From NCBI GenBank assembly GCA_020852515.1, contig JADZAS010000015.1, positions 310,001 to 374,000 on the forward strand: 64,000 nucleotides of DNA. The letters are read 5' to 3'. Below the pieces are notes generated by a model. That model saw nothing but the letters and a program-made list of their open reading frames with translations. It was not told the DNA's origin and searched no databases. The stretch comes from Phycisphaerales bacterium (GTDB lineage: Bacteria > Planctomycetota > Phycisphaerae > Phycisphaerales > UBA5793). Position numbers and translations under genes: made by a program. This document shows, piece by piece, positions 26,153-34,044 of this stretch (within the stretch, counting starts at the first letter, position 1; each line of letters starts with the position of its first letter).

Positions 26153-27393
26153 TGGCGGCGGTCACCTTCATTTTCAAAACTCACCCCTCGCGTCAGTGCC
26201 TGCAACTGGTCGGGCCTGAGCACCGTGCGGATGCTTGCGAGCGTGGACTGAACGAGCGACTGGCGCGAACTCAGCAGCGACTGCGCCCGCGCTTCGAGAG
26301 CCCCCGGATCGCCCGCCCCACCCTGCTCCACCCGGCCGTCGCCCTGCTGCGTCGGCGGGTTGAGGCGCTGCATTTCCCTCGTCAACTCGACTTCAACCAG
26401 TTCGCGGTTAATAGGTTCCAGACGGGCGTGGTAGTCGCCCACCATCCCGCTCAGGGCGCTGTCCTGCTCGGGCGTCAAAGCGGCCAGCTGGCGCACCCGC
26501 GCCACGTCCGCCGCCACCGGGTCCGAGCCGAACACGCGCGGCCAGACCCTCTTTTGAAACGATTCGCGGAAGCGCCGGCCCTCTTCGGGCGGCAGCTGCT
26601 CGGCAATCCGGTCAAGGTACTGCAGGTTCAGATCCCGCAGTTGAATGTGCAGACGAATGAGCCGCTGCTGGAGCGAATCCATCCGGCTCGGGTTGTCCTT
26701 GGCATCCGCCTGATAGGAGAGCGCATCGAGCTGGTCCGCCACGCGGAGGCGTTCGGCCAGCGGCGTATCAAAGTCGATCGCGTACTGGTCCACCACGCCC
26801 TGGCAGTGCTGCCGCACTTCATCAGGCAGATCGAGGTCGTCGAGCAGGGCCACGAGATCGACGCGCTCGGGCATGAGACGCGCCCCCAGCAGCACCCCGA
26901 CGCGCCGCAGCCGGTCGCGCTCGAAGCGCGGCCAGCGGGCCGCCTGATCTTCGGTCACCAGATCTTTCACGTCGGCGAAGAAGCTGGTTTCGTAGGCGCT
27001 GGACTGGCGGCCCCATTCGGCCCGCTTGCGCTCGTAGTCGCCGATCAACTGGTTCAGCGTGCCGATGTCCTCGCCCTTCTGCACCGACGCCTCGCGGAGG
27101 CGAGCCAGTTCGGCGTGGGCTTCATCGGCCGAGGCGTTGAACGCGCTGCGGTAACCCTGGTACATGGCGCGCACGAGGTCTTCCTGGCTTTCGTCGAGGT
27201 CGAGCGTCTCGACGAGCGCTTCGACATCCTCGCCGGTGACGGTGGGGATGCGTCCCTGGTAGAAGGTGCGCATGGCGATCTGCGCCGCGGCGCTGCGACC
27301 CAGCCCGAGAACCGCGGCCGCGCCGAGCACCAGCAGCGCGCACCGCAGCACGATGGACGGGCGGGTGATCAGACTGGCGCGCGATCGTGGCAT
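26149..27393 (-). CDS. Exported helical protein, first gene of the secretion operon
   Basis: A 414-residue protein with a signal peptide or N-terminal anchor (hydrophobic stretch at about 15-35, ending SAAAQ). The remaining sequence is almost entirely alpha-helical and charged. It contains repeated L-T/D-x-x-Q style helices (DLDESQEDLVRAMYQGY, ALTPEQDSALSGMV, VLRPDQLQALTRGV) reminiscent of the LTXXQ motif of periplasmic Spy/CpxP chaperones, but larger. No known Gsp subunit matches. ATG 27393 is chosen because the signal peptide begins there. Its stop overlaps the gspE start as ATGA, so it belongs to the operon. It may be a periplasmic accessory factor; this is inference. Confidence 0.75.
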   Translation of the reverse strand: MPRSRASLITRPSIVLRCALLVLGAAAVLGLGRSAAAQIAMRTFYQGRIPTVTGEDVEALVETLDLDESQEDLVRAMYQGYRSAFNASADEAHAELARLREASVQKGEDIGTLNQLIGDYERKRAEWGRQSSAYETSFFADVKDLVTEDQAARWPRFERDRLRRVGVLLGARLMPERVDLVALLDDLDLPDEVRQHCQGVVDQYAIDFDTPLAERLRVADQLDALSYQADAKDNPSRMDSLQQRLIRLHIQLRDLNLQYLDRIAEQLPPEEGRRFRESFQKRVWPRVFGSDPVAADVARVRQLAALTPEQDSALSGMVGDYHARLEPINRELVEVELTREMQRLNPPTQQGDGRVEQGGAGDPGALEARAQSLLSSRQSLVQSTLASIRTVLRPDQLQALTRGVSFENEGDRRQ

Positions 27394-27705
27394 GGCGCTG
27401 CGTTTCCTGCTCTCAGAACGCGGGTTTTTGCCTTCCAGACCCGCGGGACCATAGGATGATCGTAGACGAGACAGCGGACGACGCTGCCCGCGCCACGGCC
27501 AAATTGCCCAGGTCGGACTTGTACTCTGGAATCGGGTGGCTTCCTCGGCCCCACCTCGGATCACCCTACCGCTCCGGACATCCATCAAGACGTACCAACG
27601 TCGGCGATCCGGCCCCGATTGCAGTGCAATTGGCGCGCTCCGGGTTATCGCTCCGCCCCCCCGCTCATCCGCCGCTCACACCCGCCACGCTACCATCTCT
27701 CGACC
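27394..27705. other. Divergent intergenic region between the secretion operon and pgsA
   Basis: This 312-base region must hold promoters for both the long minus-strand secretion operon and the plus-strand pgsA-pgpA pair. A short hairpin can be drawn at about 27419-27445 (CGCGGGT pairing with ACCCGCG). No strong -35/-10 pair and no coding region stand out. Confidence 0.5.
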
Positions 27706-28341
27706 ATGTCCACCGCCGTCAAGCGAGCCCTGCCCAACCTCATCACACTGACGCGGCTTGTGCTCGCTATCGCCTTTTTCGTCCTGCTGGCGTGGTATCG
27801 CTACCCCGACTCGCCGCGCTGGATCATTAATACATCCATCGCCCTGTTCCTGTTCGGCGTGCTGACCGATGCGCTCGATGGCTACCTCGCCCGCCGCTGG
27901 CAGGCGGTTTCCGTCTTCGGCCGGGTGATGGACCCGCTATGCGACAAGATACTCATTCTCGGGGCCCTCATCATGCTCACCGGGCCCGGCTTTGTCTGGA
28001 TCGACCTCAGCCAGCCGGCCCAGCCCCGTCACGTGCTCATCACCGGCATCTACCCCTGGATGGTCGTCATCATCCTCTTTCGCGAGATGCTGGTGACCGG
28101 CCTGCGCAGCCTGGCCGAGAGCCGGGGCATCGAGTTTTCCGCCGCGCTCTCAGGCAAGGCGAAGATGATCCTCCAGTCGGCCGTCATCCCCATCGTCCTG
28201 CTGCTGGTGGGCAACTTCGACCCGCGTGAGCAGCAATGGGCGGCCGTGGTGCGCGATGTGCTGGTCTGGAGCATGCTCGTGGTCACGATCATCAGCGGTG
28301 TGCCGTATGTGCTGCGGGCCCGGCTGCTGCTCAAGGCGTAA
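27706..28341 (+). CDS. pgsA: CDP-diacylglycerol-glycerol-3-phosphate 3-phosphatidyltransferase
   Basis: A 211-residue membrane enzyme of the CDP-alcohol phosphatidyltransferase family. It has the complete signature DxxDGxxAR(x8)GxxxDxxxD (from DALDGYLAR to DPLCD, about residues 52-77). It makes phosphatidylglycerophosphate, the precursor of phosphatidylglycerol and cardiolipin. Several transmembrane helices surround the motif. ATG 27706 agrees with the family start. pgpA, the next enzyme of the pathway, follows 25 bases later, which supports the substrate assignment over other CDP-alcohol transferases. Confidence 0.95.
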   Translation: MSTAVKRALPNLITLTRLVLAIAFFVLLAWYRYPDSPRWIINTSIALFLFGVLTDALDGYLARRWQAVSVFGRVMDPLCDKILILGALIMLTGPGFVWIDLSQPAQPRHVLITGIYPWMVVIILFREMLVTGLRSLAESRGIEFSAALSGKAKMILQSAVIPIVLLLVGNFDPREQQWAAVVRDVLVWSMLVVTIISGVPYVLRARLLLKA

Positions 28342-28366
28342 TCGAATCGCGACCGATGGACTCAGG

Positions 28367-28909
28367 GTGTGGCGCAAATGGATCATCACGGTCGGTGGAC
28401 TGGGCCTGCTGAGGCCGGCGCCGGGCACGTGGGGTAGTCTGCCGCCCTGCGCTCTGGCATTCATCGCCGTCTGGCTCGGGGCTGAGGCGCTCACCATCAA
28501 CCTGATGCTGCTCGCGCTCGCGGCTGCGTCGAGCGCGGCGTGCGTGGCGCTCGGGCCCTGGGCGGAGCGGCAGTTTCAGGGCAAGGATCCCGGCGTGGTC
28601 GTGCTCGACGAGACGGCAGGCATGAGCCTGGCGCTGCTGCTCGTGCCGCTGGCGCGCCGGATGGCAGAAGGGGCGGCCGACAGCGCGGCGGCGGGCGCGG
28701 ACAGCGCCTCGATCGGCTTTGCCTTCATCGTGATCGCGGCGGCGTTTCTGCTCTTTCGCATCCTCGACATCATCAAGGTGCAGCCGGCGAACCTCATCCA
28801 GCAGTTCCCCGGCGGCTGGGGCATCCTCCTCGACGACCTCGTCGCCGGCCTGTACGCCAACCTGATCCTCCAACTCTTCCTGCGCCTCGGCCTGCCGATG
28901 CTGGCGTGA
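28367..28909 (+). CDS. pgpA: Phosphatidylglycerophosphatase A
   Basis: A 180-residue membrane phosphatase that removes phosphate from phosphatidylglycerophosphate. Signature segments are PAPGTWGSLPP near residue 20, KDPGVVVLDETAG near 75-88 and DDLVAGLYANL near 155-165. The in-frame reading extends back into pgsA, but the GTG at 28367 gives the normal family length and is taken as the start. It forms a two-gene pathway unit with pgsA. Confidence 0.93.
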   Translation: MWRKWIITVGGLGLLRPAPGTWGSLPPCALAFIAVWLGAEALTINLMLLALAAASSAACVALGPWAERQFQGKDPGVVVLDETAGMSLALLLVPLARRMAEGAADSAAAGADSASIGFAFIVIAAAFLLFRILDIIKVQPANLIQQFPGGWGILLDDLVAGLYANLILQLFLRLGLPMLA

Positions 28910-28930
28910 GCAGGCGATAATGAGTCACCG

Positions 28931-29860
28931 TCATCGTCTTTTGCGGGGATACAGCATGAGGCTGAGAATCACAAGAATCATGCCGCTACCTGCACTCGGG
29001 ATTGGGGATACGATCCGAAACGATACCCTGTTCAGATTCAGCGTTCCGCCGAAGTATGCGCCCTGCCAGTCGCGATGTGCTTTGTCGTCGTACAACCTCA
29101 CCCCAAAGAAATCTGAGCCTCGTGTAACGTAGGCGATGCCATACGGTTCGCCGTCCGTGTACCATGACGCAAGAATCTCTCTAGCGTTTCCCGCCATGTC
29201 GTAGACACCCCAAGGGCTGTATGTGAGCGGGATCGAGCCCACCGGCTCGGAATAGACAGCGTCGTAGATGGCACTGTTGCGAGGATCGGCGTCCATCCGA
29301 AACCACGTGTCCGGCTCGTCATCATGGGTCGTGGGATAGGTCCAGTATCCCGCCTCGCCCGCGCCATAGCGGTTCGGGTCGAAGTACGCCGCCTTGTACC
29401 ATTCATCCTCGCTGACCAGCCAGAACCTTGCATTCGGCTCGTGGCTCATTGAATCGGTGTACAGTCCGTTCTGGTCAAACCCCCACTGGCTCGTGTCGTA
29501 TGCGCCGTAGTCGGTCGTGGATAGGTCATTCTGCATCCCGTTGTGCAGCCAGTTCATCATGCGGAAGAAACTTCGGTGCGTCACGCGGACAACGGGATTA
29601 TTCTGCTTGCCGGCCACAACTTCATAGCGGTATCCGCCGCGCCCGTTGTCGAAACGTCGAATCTCATCGGGCCACCTTGGCTGGATCGACGGCAGCCAGA
29701 GTTCGTGAGGGTCGCTTTCAACCGCCACCGAGTTGAGAAAGGCCGCGTACTGCGCGTTCGTCACTTCGTGGGAACTAATCGAATAGTTGTAACCAACGCG
29801 ACCCCATCTGCGGTAGTACTGGTCCGGAGTGTCTGCCTGGTTGCCCGCGGCTCGGACCAC
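28931..29860 (-). CDS. SUMF1/formylglycine-generating-enzyme-like domain protein (frameshifted gene, main part)
   Basis: A 309-codon frame encoding a SUMF1/FGE-sulfatase-modifying-factor-like domain. ISSHEVTNAQYAAFLNSV near the start, FWLVSEDEWYKAAYFDP (about 147-163), PWGVYDMAGNAREIL (about 217-231) and SFRIV (about 281) are the usual landmarks. The C-terminus has a short hydrophobic helix (GSGMILVILSLML) followed by PRKRR, similar to PEP-CTERM-type sorting tails. In planctomycetes such proteins are common secreted proteins rather than true sulfatase activators, and the cysteines needed for activity are not evident. The first codon here is GTG at 29860, but this is not the true start. The signal peptide lies upstream in another frame (see next feature). 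The surrounding DNA is less GC-rich than its neighbours. Confidence 0.75.
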   Translation of the reverse strand: MVRAAGNQADTPDQYYRRWGRVGYNYSISSHEVTNAQYAAFLNSVAVESDPHELWLPSIQPRWPDEIRRFDNGRGGYRYEVVAGKQNNPVVRVTHRSFFRMMNWLHNGMQNDLSTTDYGAYDTSQWGFDQNGLYTDSMSHEPNARFWLVSEDEWYKAAYFDPNRYGAGEAGYWTYPTTHDDEPDTWFRMDADPRNSAIYDAVYSEPVGSIPLTYSPWGVYDMAGNAREILASWYTDGEPYGIAYVTRGSDFFGVRLYDDKAHRDWQGAYFGGTLNLNRVSFRIVSPIPSAGSGMILVILSLMLYPRKRR

Positions 29861-29964
29861 CGCGAATTGGGGTCCAGCGGCCCGGTCCAGTATTCGCCGC
29901 TTTGAGCCGCAGCGCTGTACGTCGCGGCTCCGAGCGTCAGTACAAGAAGCATCCGTTGCATCAT
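29861..29964 (-). pseudogene. Signal-peptide portion of the SUMF1-like gene, separated by a frameshift
   Basis: ATG 29964, with GAGGA five bases upstream, begins a strong signal peptide (MMQRMLLVLTLGAATYSAAA) and reads GEYWTGPLDP up to a run of four C on the coding strand (29869-29872). The downstream domain is in the -1 frame relative to it. Adding one C to that run joins PLDP to QFAVVRAAGN, which matches the usual start of this family. The break is therefore a one-base deletion in a homopolymer: a true mutation, an assembly error or, less likely, recoding. Confidence 0.7.
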
Positions 29965-30224
29965 CGCGGTCCTCACTGATGCGATGCGGGCGTGCGACGG
30001 CGATACTGCGGCCATACCAGTTGATCCGCTGGCCTCGCGCATCTCACGGCGATCATACCGGCGTCGACGTTGGGACTGCAATCTTAGACGCATAGGACAA
30101 CGGGCCGCTGATCTGCTCATCGGCCCGCGCACCTTGGACTCGCCTGGTTTTTCATCGATCGCGCTGCCGCTGCTGCGCCGCAGGTGCTCACGCGTCCGCC
30201 TCGCGCTCACACCCGCTCACCCAC

Positions 30225-30698
30225 TCACCCCGCCAGTCCCATCACCCTTCCGCTGCCCAGGTTCATTCCCGGCAGGCTGTAGTGCACCTTGAGCATCGCC
30301 TCGACACTCGCGGGCGTGGCGATCACAAACGACACCGGCTCATCGATGTGCCACGTGACGAAGCGCACAGCGCGCGGCAGGTGCTCGACGGTCGTGCCCA
30401 TGAGCAGTTCATTGCCATGCCGGCGCAGCGGGATGATGCCGAACTGCCAGGCCTGGCGGCGGCTGAGCAGGCTGCCCACCTCGCGGTCGATGCGCTCCCT
30501 GCCGAGGTCCACCGTGCCGGTCATCATTTCGTACTGTTTCGCCCAGGCGCCTTCGATCTCGCTGACGCTCAGGCCGAAGAGTTTTTCGGCGAGGTAGCCG
30601 AAGGGCCGGCCGCCCTGCCGCTGGGCTTCGAGGATTTCCTCGACCTGTTCTTCGGTGAGGTGGCCGAGTTGCACGAGCAGTTCGCCAAGACGGAGCAT
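30225..30698 (-). CDS. Orphan MshEN-like (GspE N-terminal) domain protein
   Basis: A 157-residue protein resembling the N-terminal domain of GspE/PilB/MshE ATPases, without the ATPase. Residues 3-26 match the cyclic di-GMP-binding MshEN consensus RLGxxLVxxG...L..Q (RLGELLVQLG then LEAQ). A second, degenerate copy (FGYLAEKLFG ... AWAKQ) follows at about 38-61. The remainder (about 65-140) is a small alpha/beta region as in T2SSE_N. It is likely a stand-alone cyclic di-GMP receptor or regulator; the target is unknown. The C-terminal few residues (GSGRVMGLAG) are non-conserved. ATG 30698. It stands alone, with no ATPase partner adjacent. Confidence 0.8.
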   Translation of the reverse strand: MLRLGELLVQLGHLTEEQVEEILEAQRQGGRPFGYLAEKLFGLSVSEIEGAWAKQYEMMTGTVDLGRERIDREVGSLLSRRQAWQFGIIPLRRHGNELLMGTTVEHLPRAVRFVTWHIDEPVSFVIATPASVEAMLKVHYSLPGMNLGSGRVMGLAG

Positions 30699-31061
30699 GA
30701 TGCCCTCCCATCCCGCAGTTCAGACGCCGCCCGCCGGCGGCCGATTCCCGATCGGCCCGCCGCAATCAGACAGCGCTGCACCTTCGTGGCCTGCCATCGA
30801 CTGCATTCGAGGAATAATCGAGAGCGGACGGCAGGAAATGCGCCCGGGCCCGCCGCCTTCACGCCCTGCGCCGTCTGGCGCGTGTGGGCGCGAAGGGTCG
30901 CGCGGTTTTGAGCCGGCGGGGTTTGACAGGCGCTTATGGGAACTGCGGCGCCGGCGCGCCATCCGGCTTCATGCGCCGGCGGCCATTATCAGCCCCTGCC
31001 CCGCGACCGCCCGCGTATCATCCACCGATCGCCCGCCCGCGGGTGAAGATGGAGACGAGTC
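30699..31061. other. Intergenic region without recognised features
   Basis: A 363-base divergent gap between the MshEN-like gene and the bifunctional-nuclease family gene. It is GC-rich. No hairpin terminator, tRNA, riboswitch or coding region with a ribosome binding site was recognised. It presumably carries the two divergent promoters. Confidence 0.5.
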
Positions 31062-31469
31062 ATGGCCGTGCGGATGGAACTCAGCCGCATCTTCATTCGG
31101 GAACTCAAAGACCTGCAGTTCATCGAACTGCAGGAGGTGGACGGCGAGCGGAGTTTCCCCATCGCCATCGGCCTGCCCGAGGCCCAGGCCATCGAGCGCC
31201 GCCTCAAGGGCCTTGAGCCGCCGCGGCCCCAGACGCACGACCTGCTGGCCTCGACGATTGACGCCCTGGGCGGCGAACTGGAACACATCGTCATCCACGA
31301 CCTGAGCGACAACACGTTTTTTGCCAAACTGGTCGTCAAGCAGGACGGCCGGGAGATCGAGATCGACAGCCGGCCCAGCGACGCCATCGCGCTGGGCGCC
31401 GCCACGAACGTGCCCATCTTCGTCGAAGAAAAGGTGCTCGAGCAGGCGGGCAGCGAGGAGCCGACGTGA
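31062..31469 (+). CDS. Bifunctional nuclease (BFN/DUF151) family protein
   Basis: A 135-residue protein of the DUF151/BFN family. It shows the family features: an N-terminal strand-rich half, the segment LPIxIGxxEA (here FPIAIGLPEAQAIERRL, about 32-48) and the RPSDAIALA-like RPSDAIALGAATNVPIFVEE (about 103-122). Plant and bacterial members have been reported as DNase/RNase; the role in bacteria is unclear. It overlaps truD by four bases (GTGA), so the two are coupled. Confidence 0.9.
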   Translation: MAVRMELSRIFIRELKDLQFIELQEVDGERSFPIAIGLPEAQAIERRLKGLEPPRPQTHDLLASTIDALGGELEHIVIHDLSDNTFFAKLVVKQDGREIEIDSRPSDAIALGAATNVPIFVEEKVLEQAGSEEPT

Positions 31470-32743
31470 ATGAGACCTTCGTCGGGATTCCACGCCGTTT
31501 CCTGACGACGGACGAGCCCGGCATCGGCGGCCGGCTCAAGGCCCGCCCCGAGGATTTCCTCGTCGAGGAACTGCCCCTCTACCAGCCGTGCGGCAGCGGC
31601 GAGCACATCTACCTCTTCATCGAAAAGATCGAGCGGCCGACGCTGAGCGTCATTCGCGACATCGCGCGCAGCCTGCACGTGGGCGTCGGCGCCGTCGGCT
31701 ATGCGGGGATGAAAGACAAAGTGGCCGTCACGCGGCAACTGCTCTCCGTCCACCTGCCTCAGGGCGATGCGCACCGAGTCGCCGAAGAAATCAACGTCAG
31801 CGGCGTGCGCGTCCTGTCGGCCGAGCGGCACCGCAACAAACTGCGCGTCGGCCACCTGCGCGGCAACCGCTTCTCCATCCGCATCCGCGACGTGAACATC
31901 AGCGACGTCACGCGCGCCGGGCGGATCCTCACGCGGCTCGAAAGCGGCGGTGTGCCCAACTTCATCGGCGAGCAGCGCTTCGGCTACCACCAGTTGAATC
32001 ACGAGATCGGGCGGCTCTATCTACTGCGCGACTGGAAAGGCGTGTGCGACCTGCTGCTGGGCCCCACCGCGGGCGAGGATGATCAGGCGGCCGAGGCGCG
32101 CGCGGCCTACGCGCGAGGCGATCTCGATGCCGCCATCAAGACCTGGCCTTCGGCCGGATCGCACGAGACGCGCGTGCTCGCGTCGCTCGCCGCCGGCCGC
32201 TCGCACCAGCAGGCCGTGCACGACGTGAACGAAGCGGCGCTGCGCTTCTTCGTCACCGCGTTTCAATCGGCGATCTTCAACCGCATCCTGGCGCAGCGTC
32301 TCGACGCCGGGCGCTTCGATCAACTCCTGCCCGGCGACATCGTGGGCCGGACCGATGACAGCCACAACCTCTTTCGCATCGGCCCGGAAGAACTCGCCGA
32401 CGAATCGGTCCTCGAACGGTTTGCCAGCCTCGAACTCTCCGCCACCGGCCCGCTGTGGGGAACCGAGATGCGCCGGGCCGAAGGGCCAGTCGATGAAGCC
32501 GAGCTGGCGGCGCTGCACGCCACGGGCGTGAGCCTCGATCACTTCGACGAATCCGCCGTGGACGTGCGCGGCACGCGGCGCTCACTGCGCCTGGCGGTGC
32601 GGGCGTGCGAAGTCTCGGCCGGCAGCGACGAGCACGGGCCGTACATCCGCGTGGACTTCGAGTTGCCGCGCGGCGGCTTTGCCACGACGGTGCTCGACGA
32701 GGTGATGAAGTCGCCGCAGCGCGACCACCCGTGGGGCTCGTGA
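31466..32743 (+). CDS. truD: tRNA pseudouridine synthase TruD
   Basis: A 425-residue TruD-family pseudouridine synthase that modifies U13 of tRNA-Glu. The catalytic Asp is in YAGMKDK (about residue 78). The FIGEQRFGYHQLN motif (about 168-180) is the other family hallmark. The N-terminal RPEDFLVEELP stretch is also diagnostic. The length exceeds E. coli TruD (349 residues), mainly by an insertion near 200-235. The start is GTG at 31466, overlapping the stop of the BFN-family gene. Confidence 0.95.
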   Translation: MNETFVGIPRRFLTTDEPGIGGRLKARPEDFLVEELPLYQPCGSGEHIYLFIEKIERPTLSVIRDIARSLHVGVGAVGYAGMKDKVAVTRQLLSVHLPQGDAHRVAEEINVSGVRVLSAERHRNKLRVGHLRGNRFSIRIRDVNISDVTRAGRILTRLESGGVPNFIGEQRFGYHQLNHEIGRLYLLRDWKGVCDLLLGPTAGEDDQAAEARAAYARGDLDAAIKTWPSAGSHETRVLASLAAGRSHQQAVHDVNEAALRFFVTAFQSAIFNRILAQRLDAGRFDQLLPGDIVGRTDDSHNLFRIGPEELADESVLERFASLELSATGPLWGTEMRRAEGPVDEAELAALHATGVSLDHFDESAVDVRGTRRSLRLAVRACEVSAGSDEHGPYIRVDFELPRGGFATTVLDEVMKSPQRDHPWGS

Positions 32744-32829
32744 CGCCGATCGACCGCCACCGCCGGGCCGAGCACCGGGCCCGAGCGTGGTAGAATTACC
32801 TCTTTGCACCCCTCACAAGGACTCCGCCC

Positions 32830-33945
32830 GTGCTCCGCACTCCTTTCTATCAGTTCCACGTCGATCGCGGCGCCAAGCTCGTTGAGTTCGCCGGCTGGGA
32901 AATGCCCATCATGTACACCTCGATCATCGAGGAGCACCAGCAGGTCCGCACCGCGGCGGGCATGTTCGACGTCTCGCACATGGGCCGCGTCCACTTCAAG
33001 GGGCCCGAAGCGCGCATCTTCCTCGAGCGGCTCTGCACGCGCCGCGTCTACGACATGGCCGAGGGCCAGTGCCGCTATAGCCTCGTGTGCAACGAGCACG
33101 GCGGCGTCAAGGACGATGTGCTCATCTACCGCTACGGCGAGCAGGATTTCATGCTCGTCGTCAACGCCTCCAACCGCGCCAAACTCATGCAGCATTTCAA
33201 CGCCGTGCGCGGCGATCTCAAACTCGACATCGACGACCGCACCGAGAAGACCGCCATGCTCGCGCTGCAGGGGCCGCGCGTCATCCCGCTCGTAGCCGAC
33301 TTCAGCAGCGAGATCCCCGCACTTAAGAACTACCGCTTCTGCGTCAAGAGCCTGCTCGTGTTCAAGGTGACCATCAGCCGCACGGGTTACACCGGCGAAG
33401 ACGGCATCGAGATCATCCTCCCGGCCAACATGGCGAGCAAAGCCATCGGCATGATGCTCGACAAATCCGGCTCGGCCAAAGACATCGTCAAGCCCATCGG
33501 CCTGGGCGCGCGCGACACGCTTCGCCTCGAGGCGGGCATGCCGCTGTACGGCCACGAGATGGATGAAGAGACGGACCCCGTCTCCGCCGGCCTCAACTTC
33601 GGCATCAACCTCGACAAGGACGAACTCGAAGGCGGTGAAAACTTCATCGGCCAGAAGGCCCTCAAGGAAATCGCCCGCGTCGGCCCGAAGAACAAGCTCG
33701 TCGGCCTCCTGCTCGACGGCAAGCGCACCGCACGCCAGGGCATGGCGATCAAGCACGGCGACCGGAACGTCGGCCGAGTCACCAGCGGCTGCATGAGCCC
33801 GACGCTCGGCCGCCCGATCGCGATGGGTTACGTCCCGGCTGAACTGAGCGAACCCGATACCGTGGTGCAGGTCGATCTCGGCCGCGCGACCGTGGATGCG
33901 ACGGTGACGAAGATCCCGTTCTATAAGCGGCCGAAGAAGAGTTAG
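32830..33945 (+). CDS. gcvT: Glycine cleavage system aminomethyltransferase (T protein)
   Basis: A 371-residue T protein that takes the aminomethyl group from lipoylated H protein, releasing ammonia and making methylene-tetrahydrofolate. Signatures are MFDVSHMGR (about 45-53), the catalytic-region LEAGMPLYGHEMDEETDP (about 234-251) and the C-terminal GCMSPTLG barrel segment. GTG 32830 follows AAGGA at eight bases. A -10-like TAGAAT is at 32791-32796. The other glycine cleavage genes (gcvH, gcvP) are not in the window. It is followed by a long inverted repeat before smpB. Confidence 0.95.
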   Translation: MLRTPFYQFHVDRGAKLVEFAGWEMPIMYTSIIEEHQQVRTAAGMFDVSHMGRVHFKGPEARIFLERLCTRRVYDMAEGQCRYSLVCNEHGGVKDDVLIYRYGEQDFMLVVNASNRAKLMQHFNAVRGDLKLDIDDRTEKTAMLALQGPRVIPLVADFSSEIPALKNYRFCVKSLLVFKVTISRTGYTGEDGIEIILPANMASKAIGMMLDKSGSAKDIVKPIGLGARDTLRLEAGMPLYGHEMDEETDPVSAGLNFGINLDKDELEGGENFIGQKALKEIARVGPKNKLVGLLLDGKRTARQGMAIKHGDRNVGRVTSGCMSPTLGRPIAMGYVPAELSEPDTVVQVDLGRATVDATVTKIPFYKRPKKS

Positions 33946-34034
33946 CCGCAAAGAGGCACAAAGGGCGCAAGATGGGATGGTCGGTAATGACTTCTGATTC
34001 GAACCGTTTGTGCCTTCTGTGCCTTTTTGCGGCT
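33944..34034. repeat. 27-bp inverted repeat between gcvT and smpB
   Basis: Arms at 33944-33970 and 34008-34034 are complementary at 23 of 27 positions. The four mismatches are all transitions, which leave G-U pairs in one RNA strand. The left arm begins AGCCGCAAAGAGGCACAAAG. The right arm includes TTTTTGCGG and ends 10 bases before the smpB ATG. It may serve as a transcript end for gcvT, or it may occlude the smpB start. The sequence resembles a widely dispersed CGCAAAG/GGCACAAAG-type repeat family. Confidence 0.85.
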
Positions 34035-34044
34035 TTTCAGTAAC

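Noticed and set aside
28931-29860. Programmed frameshift in the SUMF1-like gene
   Set aside because: The four-C run is not a classic slippery heptamer and no downstream stem is evident. A homopolymer deletion is simpler, so recoding is kept only as a remote option.
32744-32829. Possible glycine riboswitch before gcvT
   Set aside because: The 86-base leader is too short for the tandem glycine aptamer, and its conserved core was not seen.
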